Positions 16,382-25,170 of a stretch of 64,000 nt of DNA are shown in pieces (the first letter of the stretch is position 1; every line of letters starts with the position of its first letter). The position numbers and the translations under genes were made by a program. The notes beneath the pieces were generated by a model. That model made no database searches, had not been told where the DNA came from, and saw only the letters and a list, made by a program, of their open reading frames with translations. This DNA is from Oleiagrimonas sp963821885 (GTDB taxonomy: Bacteria > Pseudomonadota > Gammaproteobacteria > Xanthomonadales > Rhodanobacteraceae). The stretch lies in the NCBI GenBank assembly GCA_963821885.1, contig CAWGFN010000001.1, forward strand, positions 62,001 to 126,000. Reading direction: 5' to 3'.

Positions 16382-18457
16382 TCAGGCCTGCGCCGTGGCG
16401 CGACCCAGGCGCCCCTGCAGGTCATCCAGATCCACCGGACGGCTGATGTGGAAGCCCTGGAACACGTCGCAGCCCATCGCGGCCAGGCAGTCGCGCTGCA
16501 CCTGGCTTTCCACGCCCTCGGCGACCACGGTCAGGTCCAGCGCGCGTCCGAGGGCGATCATTGCGGCCATGAAGCGATCCGGCTGCTCGGTGTTCATGTT
16601 GCGGATGAAGGCCTGGTCGATCTTGACCTCGTCCACCGGCAGATCCTTGAGCAGGGCGATCGACGCGTAACCGGTGCCGAAGTCGTCGATGGCCACGCGG
16701 ATGCCGCGCGCATTCAGGGCGTGGATCTTGGCGATGGCATCGTCGACATCATGCATGAACACGCTTTCGGTGATCTCCAGGGTGAGCTGGTCCGGGGCGA
16801 TGCCCGATTGCCGCAGGATGGCGTCGACGCTGTCCGGGAAGTCGGTCAGGAACAGCTGCCAGGGACTGATGTTGACCGACATGCGGAACCGGCCGTCCCG
16901 CACCCCCAGCTGGCGCAGGGCGCGACATGCATTGCGCAGCACCAGGCTGCCCAGGGGCTGGATCAGGCCGCTGTCCTCGGCGATGCGGATGAATTCCTCC
17001 GGATGGATGGCCTCCAGCTCCGGATGTCGCCAGCGCAGCAGGGCTTCGGCGCCGACCATGCGTTCGCGCAGGTCGGTCTGTGGCTGGTAGACCAGGTCCA
17101 GCGCGTCCTGCTCGATGGCCAGGCGCAGGTCGTTTTCCAGCCGCAGGTTGCGCTCGGCGCGACGCTTCATGTCCTGGGCGAACACCATCACCCGTTCGCG
17201 GCTGTTCTTGCGGGCCTCCTGCAGCGCCATGTACGCCTCGCGCAGCACGCTGTCGCTGTCCTGGCCGTCGGGCGTGATCAGGGCGACGCCTGCGCTGACG
17301 TCGGCGGACAGGTCATGGCTGTCCAGGCGGATGTTGGCCGTCAGTTCATCGCGGATGCGTTCGGCCGTCTCGAGCGCGAGGGCCTCGGCTTCGGCCAGCG
17401 ATGAGGGAAGGTCCTCGAGAAGCACCGCGAACTCGTCGCCGTCGAGTCGTGTCACCTGACGCGGTGAAAGGCCGTCCCCGCGAAGACGCCGGCTGATTTC
17501 GCGCATCAATTGATCGCCGACGTGGTGACCAAGCGCCTGGTTGATGATTCTGAAGCGCTCCGGATCGATGATGATCAGCGCCCCGTGGGATCCCGGCGAG
17601 ATGGCCTTTGCGCCGTCCAGGTGTTCGCGCAGGGCGCGACGATTGGGCAGACCGGTCAGCGCGTCGTGGTAGGCGGCATGCTCCAGTCGCGTCTGCGCGC
17701 GGGTGCGCGCGGCATTTTCCTCCACCAGGGCCAGGTTGCTGCGCTGCAGGTCCTGCGCATAGCCGCGCAGTTCCAGGGTCAGGGATCGGCTCAGCAACAG
17801 GATCAGGCCGAGGAAGGGCAGGCTGTCCCATTCCAGCGCCGGTATGTTCATGTAGGTCGTGTATTCGGTGCTGGCGACCGCCAGCAGTTGCAGCAGCAGG
17901 TAGAAAAGCAGGGGCCGTGCGCGGCGCCAGTCACCCTGACGCCACAGCGCATGGCAGCGCCAGAATGCCCATGCGAAGACCGCGAAGGTGCAGGCGTAGT
18001 AGACCAGGGCCAGGGGGGCGGTCCTGCCACCGAGCTGGCGGATGTGCTCGCCCCACCACAGGGTCAGCGGCTCAAGATCGTGGATATGGTGATAGAGCAG
18101 GCTCTGGCGGCTGGTGAGGTTGATCAGCAGCAGGATGCCGAAGACCAGCGACACCACGGCAAACGTGGCCTTCCATCGCTGCAGCCGGGAAAACAGCGCC
18201 AGGAACCACACCGCCGTGGGATAGATCACGCAGGCGGCCGAAAGGTGCAGGCGCTCCAGCTGGCCGGCGGACAGGTCCAGGTTCGGATCCTGCATCAGCG
18301 CGGTGATCACCATGTACACGGCCACCGCCAGGCTGAGCACGCCGAAGGACAGGTACAGCTGTTCGTCCTCGCGCGAACGCCCGGCGTGCATGAAATGCGC
18401 GCCGGCGAACAGGCACACGCCTGCCGCGATCCAGAACATGGGTACCCAGATGATCAT
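16382..18457 (-). CDS. Membrane GGDEF-EAL c-di-GMP protein
   Basis: A 691-residue protein. The first ~240 residues hold about seven hydrophobic segments (starting WVPMFWIAAGVCLFAG), a 7TM-type sensor region. A coiled linker leads to a GGDEF domain with signature RLDGDEFAVLL, where the first Gly is Asp, a substitution that may still allow activity. The EAL domain looks intact: VGAEALLRW, LEITES, DDFGTGYAS, KIDQAFI and VVAEGVE. It is probably a phosphodiesterase, possibly bifunctional. ATG 18457 is chosen for its strong AGGGGGAT ribosome site; the upstream frame to 18517 lacks one. Confidence 0.92.
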   Translation of the reverse strand: MIIWVPMFWIAAGVCLFAGAHFMHAGRSREDEQLYLSFGVLSLAVAVYMVITALMQDPNLDLSAGQLERLHLSAACVIYPTAVWFLALFSRLQRWKATFAVVSLVFGILLLINLTSRQSLLYHHIHDLEPLTLWWGEHIRQLGGRTAPLALVYYACTFAVFAWAFWRCHALWRQGDWRRARPLLFYLLLQLLAVASTEYTTYMNIPALEWDSLPFLGLILLLSRSLTLELRGYAQDLQRSNLALVEENAARTRAQTRLEHAAYHDALTGLPNRRALREHLDGAKAISPGSHGALIIIDPERFRIINQALGHHVGDQLMREISRRLRGDGLSPRQVTRLDGDEFAVLLEDLPSSLAEAEALALETAERIRDELTANIRLDSHDLSADVSAGVALITPDGQDSDSVLREAYMALQEARKNSRERVMVFAQDMKRRAERNLRLENDLRLAIEQDALDLVYQPQTDLRERMVGAEALLRWRHPELEAIHPEEFIRIAEDSGLIQPLGSLVLRNACRALRQLGVRDGRFRMSVNISPWQLFLTDFPDSVDAILRQSGIAPDQLTLEITESVFMHDVDDAIAKIHALNARGIRVAIDDFGTGYASIALLKDLPVDEVKIDQAFIRNMNTEQPDRFMAAMIALGRALDLTVVAEGVESQVQRDCLAAMGCDVFQGFHISRPVDLDDLQGRLGRATAQA

Positions 18458-18793
18458 CGATCCCCCTGGCATGCAGCGTGCCGGCCGTGCAGTTGCCCGC
18501 GGGGTCGGCGGCCCCATGGGGCGAGCATACTCCCGGATCGCTCGATTGACAGCACTGCGAGGCTTCGCGCCCGCACCTCGGACAAATTCCTATGCCCAAT
18601 GGGTAGTGGTCATGGCTTACTCGTTCCACGAGGCTGGTTGCCGCATCCCCGGCCAGGGTGGCGGGCGATGAGATGACACGACGGCTTCGACGCCAGCCCC
18701 GGGGATGGTCCGGGATCGATGTCATTACATTTCATGGGCGATGCGCGACACTCCGGGTCGTGCACAACGCTCCAGATTAGGGGAATCTCAAGC
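18458..18793. other. Divergent intergenic region between GGDEF-EAL and S8 protease genes
   Basis: About 335 bases without a supported gene. It must contain both promoters. A perfect -35-like TTGACA lies at 18546-18551 but no good -10 follows at the usual distance. A TATGCCCAATGGGTA segment (18592-18606) faintly resembles the dyad at 4181. AGGGGAA (18779-18785) is the ribosome site of the protease. Confidence 0.5.
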
Positions 18794-20485
18794 ATGAAAA
18801 CTCGATTTGCGAGACGGATTTGGCTTGCCGTCGCGATCACCGTGATGTCCGCGGCAGCCGTGCAGGCGGCGCCGCCGTCCCCGGATGCGGGCAATGACCG
18901 GGTCAACCTGACGGCACTGAAGCACGGTGGTCACTATGACCGCTTCATCGTCACCTACCGCGCCGGCAGCACTGAACATGGTGACCGCGCGGCCATGCTG
19001 CAGAATATCGATGCGGCCATCGACCGTGCCGGACTGAACCGGGGCGGCAAGGGGATCCGCGCCATGTCCCGGCCCCTGGTGCGGGCATCGTTCCGGCGCG
19101 AACTCGCCGTCGGTGGCGACCTTGTGCGCACCACGCGCAAGCTCGATCGCGCCGAGGCGACGGCCCTGATGAACCAGCTGGCCGCCGATCCCGCCGTCGA
19201 GCACGTGGCGCCGGACGTCATGCTGCAGCGCACGCCCGATTTTCGCGCCGAGGCGGCTCTGGCGCCCCAGCCCGTTACGCCCGACGACACCTACTATCCT
19301 TACTACCAGTGGGATCTCATGGCGCCCGACGGTGCGATGACCTACTTCGGCGATGCCAACTTCGGCGGTACCGGCGTCAACGGCGCCTGGAACCTGGCTG
19401 ACGGCAGCGGCATCGTCATTGCCGTGCTCGATACCGGAATCACGACCCACGTCGACGTCGACACGTCGCTGGCCAATGCCGGCTACGATTTCATTTCCGA
19501 TGCCTTCGTGTCCGGACGCGACACCGACGATCGCGTGCCGGGCGGCTGGGATCTTGGCGACTGGACCACGACCGAGCCGTGGCTCTCGGCCTGCACCGAT
19601 GATGCGAACCCGCCGGAGGCCAGTTCCTGGCACGGCACGCACGTGGCCAGCACCGCCGGCGCCGAACTGACCAACAACGCGCGTGGCATGGCGGGTATTG
19701 CCTACAACGCCAAGATTCTTCCGGTGCGCGTGCTGGGCCATTGCGGCGGTTACACCAGCGATATCGCCGATGCCATCGTGTGGGCGGCCGGTGGTCACGT
19801 CGATGGGGTGCCGGACAATCCGAACCCGGCCCAGGTGATCAATCTCAGCCTCGGTGGTCCCGGGGTGTGCCGCGCCAAAGATGTCACCGGGCGCGCCGTG
19901 CACAAGGCCCGTAAACTGGGTGCGGTGGTGGTGGTGTCGGCTGGCAACAGCAATGACGATGCCAGCCAGTACTCGCCGGCAAGTTGCCCGGGCGTCATCA
20001 CGGTGGCTGCCACCGGCATCACCAGCAAGCGCGCCTTTTACTCCAACTACGGCCGCGCCGTGGAGATCGCCGCCCCGGGTGGTGGCATCTACCAGGACGA
20101 CGATCCGGCCACGGGCGTACAGTCCTATGACGGGTTCATCTGGCAGGCGTTGAACGACGGCGACACCACGCCGGTGGATCCGGGCACCGCCTATGCAGGT
20201 TATGCCGGTACCTCGCAGGCGGCTCCGCACGTGAGCGGCACGGTGGCCCTGATGCAGAGCTTGCGACTGGCCCACGGCAAGCGGCTGCTGAAGCCGAACA
20301 AGGTATTGGCGATCCTGCGCAGGACCGCTACGAGGCCTGTGTCACCCGCGCTGCGCCCGTATACGATCGGTGCGGGCATCCTCAACAGCGAGGCGGCTGT
20401 CAACGCGGCCATTCACGGAAAAAGCAAAGGCAACGGCCCGCGCTTTCCCTTCAGCCAGAGTGGCCGTTCCTTGCGGCAGCCCTGA
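18794..20485 (+). CDS. Secreted S8 family subtilisin-like serine protease
   Basis: A 563-residue preproprotease. The signal peptide ends near residue 28 (AAAVQAAP). An I9-like propeptide follows (RFIVTYRAGS ... VEHVAPDVML). The catalytic triad is visible: Asp213 in AVLDTGI, His280 in WHGTHVAST and Ser474 in GTSQAAPHVSG. The oxyanion Asn is in SAGNSNDD. Four cysteines in the catalytic domain could form disulfides. Unlike many xanthomonad homologues, it stops soon after the catalytic domain with no P or PPC domain, ending in a short basic tail. ATG 18794 begins the signal peptide. A strong hairpin follows the stop codon. Confidence 0.93.
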   Translation: MKTRFARRIWLAVAITVMSAAAVQAAPPSPDAGNDRVNLTALKHGGHYDRFIVTYRAGSTEHGDRAAMLQNIDAAIDRAGLNRGGKGIRAMSRPLVRASFRRELAVGGDLVRTTRKLDRAEATALMNQLAADPAVEHVAPDVMLQRTPDFRAEAALAPQPVTPDDTYYPYYQWDLMAPDGAMTYFGDANFGGTGVNGAWNLADGSGIVIAVLDTGITTHVDVDTSLANAGYDFISDAFVSGRDTDDRVPGGWDLGDWTTTEPWLSACTDDANPPEASSWHGTHVASTAGAELTNNARGMAGIAYNAKILPVRVLGHCGGYTSDIADAIVWAAGGHVDGVPDNPNPAQVINLSLGGPGVCRAKDVTGRAVHKARKLGAVVVVSAGNSNDDASQYSPASCPGVITVAATGITSKRAFYSNYGRAVEIAAPGGGIYQDDDPATGVQSYDGFIWQALNDGDTTPVDPGTAYAGYAGTSQAAPHVSGTVALMQSLRLAHGKRLLKPNKVLAILRRTATRPVSPALRPYTIGAGILNSEAAVNAAIHGKSKGNGPRFPFSQSGRSLRQP

Positions 20486-20493
20486 CGACACCC

Positions 20494-20529
20494 GCGAAGG
20501 GATGGACGCGTGAGTGTCCATCCCTTCGC
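20494..20529 (+). terminator. Long perfect hairpin after the S8 protease
   Basis: A perfect 14-bp stem (GCGAAGGGATGGAC, 20494-20507, with its complement at 20516-20529) and an 8-base loop, beginning 8 bases after the stop codon. No U tract follows, so it may act as an mRNA 3'-end stabiliser or a Rho-assisted end rather than a classical intrinsic terminator. Confidence 0.45.
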
Positions 20530-20624
20530 TATTCGGCTCCCGGCAAGCCGGCGCTTGCATCGCGATGACGAGTGCGTAGAATCCGCTGCGCTCCGCGCCG
20601 TGGGGTGCGGTCGATGCTCGGCGA

Positions 20625-21011
20625 ATGAACCATCCGTGCCTGCGCTGCGGCGCCTGCTGCGCATTCTTCCGCGTGGCTTTCCACTGGTCCGAGACCGAGA
20701 CTTTTCTCGGCGGCCACGTGCCTCCCGACCTGACCGTCAAACTCGATCCCCACCGTGTCGCCATGCGCGGCACGGACCAGCGCCTTCCGCGCTGCGTCGC
20801 ACTTGCCGGCATGGTTGGCGACGAAACCTCCTGCACGATCCATGCGTTGCGTCCGTCGGTGTGCCGCGAGCTCGCGCCGTCATGGGAGCAGGGTTTTCAT
20901 AGCCCGCAATGCGATCGCGCACGGCAGGCCCACGGTCTGCCGGTACTGCGTCCGGATGACTGGATCGGTCCGGGAAAACCGGAAATCACGCCGCTGCCGG
21001 AACTGGCCTGA
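20625..21011 (+). CDS. YkgJ family cysteine-cluster protein
   Basis: A 128-residue protein with the YkgJ (UPF0153) cysteine pattern: CLRCGACCAFF at the N-terminus, then RCVAL, SCTIHALRPSVCREL and a last cysteine in SPQCDRA. The cluster probably binds zinc or an iron-sulfur centre. The family has been proposed to contribute to protein modification or metal handling, but its role is unproven. It converges with the diguanylate cyclase gene, 18 bp apart. Confidence 0.85.
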   Translation: MNHPCLRCGACCAFFRVAFHWSETETFLGGHVPPDLTVKLDPHRVAMRGTDQRLPRCVALAGMVGDETSCTIHALRPSVCRELAPSWEQGFHSPQCDRARQAHGLPVLRPDDWIGPGKPEITPLPELA

Positions 21012-21029
21012 CAGCGCCGTGCCGATGCG

Positions 21030-22187
21030 CTACAGGTGACGACCCAGGTTTTCCGGCGAGGGCTGCCCGGGCGGTTCGCTGTCGGCGATGACGATCCGGT
21101 TGCGACCCTGCCGCTTGGCTTCATAGAGGGCCGCATCCGCGCGGGCGAACAGCGTATCCGCGGAGGAGCCGTCCTCGCCGCCGCTGCAGGCGATGCCCAT
21201 GCTCAGGGTCAGCGATGGCTGGCCCGGTGCGCGGCGATCCGTGCCGCGCTCCACACCAGCGCGGATGGCTTCGGCCAGGGCATGGATCTCCGCGGGCAAC
21301 TGCCCCGCGCAGGCAATGAGGAATTCATCGCCGCCGAAGCGGCCGAACAGGTCCGCGCTGTCGATATGCTCGTGCACGATGCCGGCGACCCGCCTGAGCG
21401 CGCGGTCACCACCGAGATGGCCGAACTGGTCGTTGATCGACTTGAAGTGATCGAGGTCGAAGATGATCAGGTGAACCGCGGTACCGTAATGGGCGGCATG
21501 CTCGACCATCTCGCGCAGGCTGTTGGCGAAGGCCTGGCGATTGAGGGTGCCGGTGAGCGGATCGTTGATGGCCTGCTGGCGCAGGACATCGGACTGGTTC
21601 TGCAGGCGCGTGTGGGCATTACGCAAGGCGCGGTGCTGAAGGGCCAGGCGCTGGGCCTCTTCGTGCAGGCGTAGATGGCGCCGCCACATCAGCCATGCGA
21701 TCCAGGCCAGACCCAGGCCGATCAGGACCAGCAACAGGCGACGACCTGCACGTTGGGGTGTCGATGTCGGGAGCGGGGCCGTCGAGGTCGCCACCGCCGG
21801 CACCGGATCCCGCGCCGTGTTGTGGGGTGACTGCGCGTGCGTGGCAACGGGTGCCGTCGCGGGTTGACGGGGCGTGACCGTGGCGGCCGGCACAGGCAGA
21901 TATCGATCGACCGGCGGCAAGGGTGTCGTTTCAGCCGGACCGACCGGGGTCCTGGAGGCGGCGGGACTGGAACGGGCTTGGCGCGGCGGTCGCGGCATGC
22001 CACGTGGCGGCGGGAACATTCCGGGGTGACCCGGTGGCGGCGGCGGATATCCCGGAGGCGGCGGTCCGGCTCCCGGCGGTGGCAGTGGAGGCGGCGGTGG
22101 TTGGTACTGCGCCGCCATGGCCGGAAACGCCAGCGCGGTCCACAGGATGCATGACGCGATCAGCGCCAGCCGACGTAGTTTGCTCAT
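21030..22187 (-). CDS. Diguanylate cyclase with proline-rich periplasmic region
   Basis: A 385-residue protein. The signal-like segment LALIASCILWTALAFPAMA is followed by a stretch (about residues 27-75) in which runs of Pro alternate with Gly, then a Pro/Ala/Thr-rich region to about 150. One membrane helix (LLLVLIGLGLAWIAWLMW) and a coiled-coil linker precede a GGDEF domain with intact FGRFGGDEFLI and DLDHFKSIND, so cyclase activity is likely. The topology puts the proline-rich part in the periplasm. It resembles wall-spanning spacer regions; its partner is unknown. The start at 22187 is chosen from the signal peptide, since no good ribosome site distinguishes it from 22214 or 22241. Confidence 0.88.
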   Translation of the reverse strand: MSKLRRLALIASCILWTALAFPAMAAQYQPPPPPLPPPGAGPPPPGYPPPPPGHPGMFPPPRGMPRPPRQARSSPAASRTPVGPAETTPLPPVDRYLPVPAATVTPRQPATAPVATHAQSPHNTARDPVPAVATSTAPLPTSTPQRAGRRLLLVLIGLGLAWIAWLMWRRHLRLHEEAQRLALQHRALRNAHTRLQNQSDVLRQQAINDPLTGTLNRQAFANSLREMVEHAAHYGTAVHLIIFDLDHFKSINDQFGHLGGDRALRRVAGIVHEHIDSADLFGRFGGDEFLIACAGQLPAEIHALAEAIRAGVERGTDRRAPGQPSLTLSMGIACSGGEDGSSADTLFARADAALYEAKRQGRNRIVIADSEPPGQPSPENLGRHL

Positions 22188-22319
22188 GCGGTGACGACGC
22201 GCCGGGGGTTCCATGAAGTCTAGCCGACCCGCGTCCGGCACGTCACCGCTTGTGGCATGTTCCAGTCCACAGGCGGGAGGCGTATGCTTTTGTCATCCGG
22301 GAACATTCCAGGTGTCGCC

Positions 22320-22886
22320 ATGCTTGCGCGCGTCCTTGCCACTGTGTTCGTCCTTGCCGCTGCAACGGGTTCGGCCCGTGCCCAGGACAGCATGTCGCTG
22401 AATGGCTTCCGTCATCATGCGCTGCCGGTGCTGGTGCGCGTGGATGCCCAGGGCAGGGTGGCCAAAGTGCAATCGTCGGTCGCGCTTTCGCCCCGCACCG
22501 ATCGCCTGCTGCGCATGAACCTCGCGCAGATGATCACCCAACCGGCGATGCAGGGTGGCAAGGGCGTCAGCAGCCAGATGGTGGTGCAATTGGCGCTGGT
22601 CAAGTCGCCGCGCGAGGACGGCCGATTCGCCGCTCGCTTCGAATACGTGTCCAGCATGCCGGTGCCGGCCGGCAACTGGTATTGGGTGCATATCGATGGC
22701 CATCGCCTGGCCCTGGCGCAGGACGATGCGCGTGGGCATCGTCGTTTTCTGCCGACCTGGCCGGGGAATATTGTGCCATTCCAGCCGTTGCCGGTGATGC
22801 CGGCACCCGCATCCGCATCACCGGCGGGACCGGCATTCTCGGCCCCGCGGATGCCCATGGCAGCGTACCCGCGATCGCGCAAGTAG
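22320..22886 (+). CDS. Secreted hypothetical protein with TonB-C-like strand pattern
   Basis: A 188-residue protein with a clear signal peptide (ATVFVLAAATGSARAQ). The mature part contains RVDAQGRVAKVQ and later SQMVVQLALV, the strand-turn-strand rhythm of TonB C-terminal domains, then a Pro/Ala-rich tail (MPAPASASPAGPAF). I recall similar secreted proteins in the same bacterial families without known function. The start is ambiguous: ATG 22284 has the better ribosome site (GGGAGG) but delays the signal peptide by 12 residues. ATG 22320 starts it directly and is given here. Confidence 0.6.
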   Translation: MLARVLATVFVLAAATGSARAQDSMSLNGFRHHALPVLVRVDAQGRVAKVQSSVALSPRTDRLLRMNLAQMITQPAMQGGKGVSSQMVVQLALVKSPREDGRFAARFEYVSSMPVPAGNWYWVHIDGHRLALAQDDARGHRRFLPTWPGNIVPFQPLPVMPAPASASPAGPAFSAPRMPMAAYPRSRK

Positions 22887-22973
22887 CCCTGTCGTCGCGA
22901 GTCGCACTCTTGCCACGCGGCCGGCCTTGCGCTATCCCTGCGCGTCGGTCCATGCCATTCCACAGGTCTGCCG

Positions 22974-23492
22974 GTGTCCTACCTGATCCGATCCATCGAA
23001 CCGGATGACGATGTGTCCATGGCGCACGTCATCCGTACCGTCATGCCGGAATTCGGCGCCGGCGGCGCGGGCTTCGCCATCCATGATGCCGAGGTCGACG
23101 CCATGCATGCGGCCTACAGCGCTCCGCGATCGGCCTATTTCGTGGTCGAGCTCGATGGCAAGGTCGTGGGAGGGGCCGGCATTGGCCCGCTGGCCGGAGG
23201 CGATGGCAGCGTGTGCGAGTTGCGCAAGATGTATTTCCTGCCGGAGGCGCGTGGCCGTGGTGCAGGGCGCGAGCTGATGCAGTGCTGCATGGAAGCTGCG
23301 CGGGCGCTCGGCTACAGGCAGTGCTACATCGAGACGCTGACCGGCATGGATGCCGCCCAGAACCTGTACCTGAAGTCCGGTTTCCGGGCCATCGACGGCC
23401 CCATGGGCGCCACAGGGCATTTCGGCTGCAACCGTTTCTATCTGCTCGATCTGGACGCATCGGCTGCAACCGGTGACATGGCGGCGCGATAG
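22974..23492 (+). CDS. GNAT family N-acetyltransferase
   Basis: A 172-residue single-domain acetyltransferase. Motif A, RKMYFLPEARGRGAGRELM, carries the R/Q-x-x-G-x-G/A acetyl-CoA loop, preceded by VVELDGKVVGGAGIGPL. Motif B is AQNLYLKSGFRAI. The substrate is unknown. It starts at GTG 22974; nearby ATG codons would cut the first beta strand (YLIRSIEPDDD). Three cysteines near the C-terminal half are unremarkable. Confidence 0.85.
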   Translation: MSYLIRSIEPDDDVSMAHVIRTVMPEFGAGGAGFAIHDAEVDAMHAAYSAPRSAYFVVELDGKVVGGAGIGPLAGGDGSVCELRKMYFLPEARGRGAGRELMQCCMEAARALGYRQCYIETLTGMDAAQNLYLKSGFRAIDGPMGATGHFGCNRFYLLDLDASAATGDMAAR

Positions 23493-23564
23493 GGCTCCAT
23501 CCACGACTTGACCGCGTGGCCGATCATGGGCAGTTTCGGAGCGGTCTTTCCAGAGGCGCGTGTC

Positions 23565-24452
23565 ATGTCGCAGCGGCTGTTCCTTTCGCTTGGGGTGTTC
23601 GTGCTCGCCTGCGTGGTCTGGCGGCCAGGTGCAGCCGCGCAGCCCTACAGCGTGCCGCATACCCGGGTGGTGAAGCTCGACAGCAGGACCAGCGGCCACC
23701 ATTACGTGCTGTACGTGTCCTTGCCGCGTGGCTACGCGCAGCATCCACACCGGCGTTATCCGGTGATCTACACGCTGGATGCGGACTTTGCCTTTCCGAT
23801 CGTCACTGCCGTGAGCACGCATTTCGCCGATCGCGGCAACATGCCGCCGGTCATCGTGGTCGGCATTGCCTATCCGGGCGGCATTTCGGACATGGACGCC
23901 TACCATCGCAACCGCACGCGCGACTACACGCCCACGCACACCCTGAAGGGCGGCTACGGGCCCGCCGTGCAGAAGCTTTCAGGGGGCGGGCCGTCCTTTG
24001 CGCGCTTCATCACCACCGAGCTGTTTGCCTATGTGCATGCGCATTGGCGCACCGATCCGTCCGAGCGCACCTTCGTCGGTCATTCGTTCGGCGGCCTGTT
24101 CGGTGCCTACATGTTGCTGACGCGGCCAGGGGCGTTTCGCAACTACGTGCTGGTCAGTCCTTCGCTGTGGTACGACGACAAGACCATATTCAATGTCGAG
24201 GCGGCCTACGCCAAGGCGCACAACGATCTCCCGGCACGGGTCTATATCGTGATCGGTTCCTACGAGAACCAGAAGCCGCCCAGTCATGCAATGGTCGACG
24301 ATGCACGCATGTTGCTGTCGCGCATTCGCGCGCGCGGCTATCCGCATTTCGACAGTGCATTGCGGGTGCTGGACAGGGAAACCCACAACAGCGTGTTTCC
24401 CGCCGGTGTCACACGCGGGCTGCGCGTGCTTCTAGATACCCATGACCAATGA
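23565..24452 (+). CDS. Secreted alpha/beta-hydrolase esterase (esterase D family)
   Basis: A 295-residue protein with a signal peptide (FVLACVVWRPGAAAQ). The fold is that of the PF00756 esterase family: YVSLPRGYAQHPHRRYPVIYTLD at the start of the domain, the nucleophile elbow VGHSFGGLFG, and a late ETHNSVFP that supplies the catalytic His. Family members hydrolyse siderophore esters, S-formylglutathione or feruloyl esters; this exported version more likely handles an extracellular ester. ATG 23565 begins the signal peptide, so the upstream in-frame ATG at 23526 is not used. Confidence 0.82.
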   Translation: MSQRLFLSLGVFVLACVVWRPGAAAQPYSVPHTRVVKLDSRTSGHHYVLYVSLPRGYAQHPHRRYPVIYTLDADFAFPIVTAVSTHFADRGNMPPVIVVGIAYPGGISDMDAYHRNRTRDYTPTHTLKGGYGPAVQKLSGGGPSFARFITTELFAYVHAHWRTDPSERTFVGHSFGGLFGAYMLLTRPGAFRNYVLVSPSLWYDDKTIFNVEAAYAKAHNDLPARVYIVIGSYENQKPPSHAMVDDARMLLSRIRARGYPHFDSALRVLDRETHNSVFPAGVTRGLRVLLDTHDQ

Positions 24453-24520
24453 CCGGTGACCGCGCCGGCAACATCACGTACAAGGGGGTGTCCTGCTTGT
24501 ATCGCGATCCGGGGTGAACC

Positions 24521-25102
24521 ATGAAAGCCAGATATCTGCACGCGTTCTCCATGGCCTGTGTTCTCGGTCTGGGGACGGCATGCGCACCATCATCATGGGC
24601 GCAGTCGCCCGCCGCATCGTCCTCCGCACCGGCACCGGCACCGGCACCGGTTGCGCGCAAGGCCGACGTGAACTCGATGAACGGCATCATCAAGGCGGTC
24701 TACGACGTGATATCCGGCCCGGCCGGCAAGGCGCGCGACTGGCAGCGTTTCAACGCGCTGTTCGTGCCCGGCGCCCGCCTGATCGCGGTGCACCGCGACA
24801 AGCAGGGCCAGCGGCAACTGATGACCTTCAGCCCCGCGCAGTTTGCCCAGCAGGCCGGTCCCTACATGAGCGAGCACGGCTTCTTCGAGCGCGAAACCCA
24901 CCGTCGGGTGGCGCGTTACGGTGCCGTGGCGCAGGTGTTCAGCACCTATGCCTCGCGCCATGCCGCGTCCGATCCCAAACCCTTCCAGCGCGGCATCAAC
25001 AGCTTCCAGCTGTATTACGACGGTCACCGTTGGTGGGTGGTGACGATCTATTGGCAGCCTGAGTACGCGGATTTGCCGATTCCGAAGGCATTCGGCGGCT
25101 GA
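24521..25102 (+). CDS. Secreted SnoaL/NTF2-like hypothetical protein
   Basis: A 193-residue protein with signal peptide (FSMACVLGLGTACAPSSWAQ) and an Ala/Pro-rich linker built from repeated AP units (about 31-45). The domain then follows: a helix (IKAVYDVISGPAGKARDW), a central RFNALFVPGARLIAV and a terminal RWWVVTIYWQPE, which fits an NTF2-like cone. The GTACA site could also be a lipobox variant. The ligand is unknown. It is independent of the esterase, 68 bp upstream. Confidence 0.65.
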   Translation: MKARYLHAFSMACVLGLGTACAPSSWAQSPAASSSAPAPAPAPVARKADVNSMNGIIKAVYDVISGPAGKARDWQRFNALFVPGARLIAVHRDKQGQRQLMTFSPAQFAQQAGPYMSEHGFFERETHRRVARYGAVAQVFSTYASRHAASDPKPFQRGINSFQLYYDGHRWWVVTIYWQPEYADLPIPKAFGG

Positions 25103-25170
25103 TTCGGCGCCGGGGATTCCGGTGCCGTCGCGCCCCCGGCGGACGCGCCATGCCGGGGGCGACTGGTGGC

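Noticed and set aside
18546..18575. Consensus -35 box TTGACA as promoter for the S8 protease
   Set aside because: No -10 element at 16-18 bases and it lies about 240 bases from the start codon.
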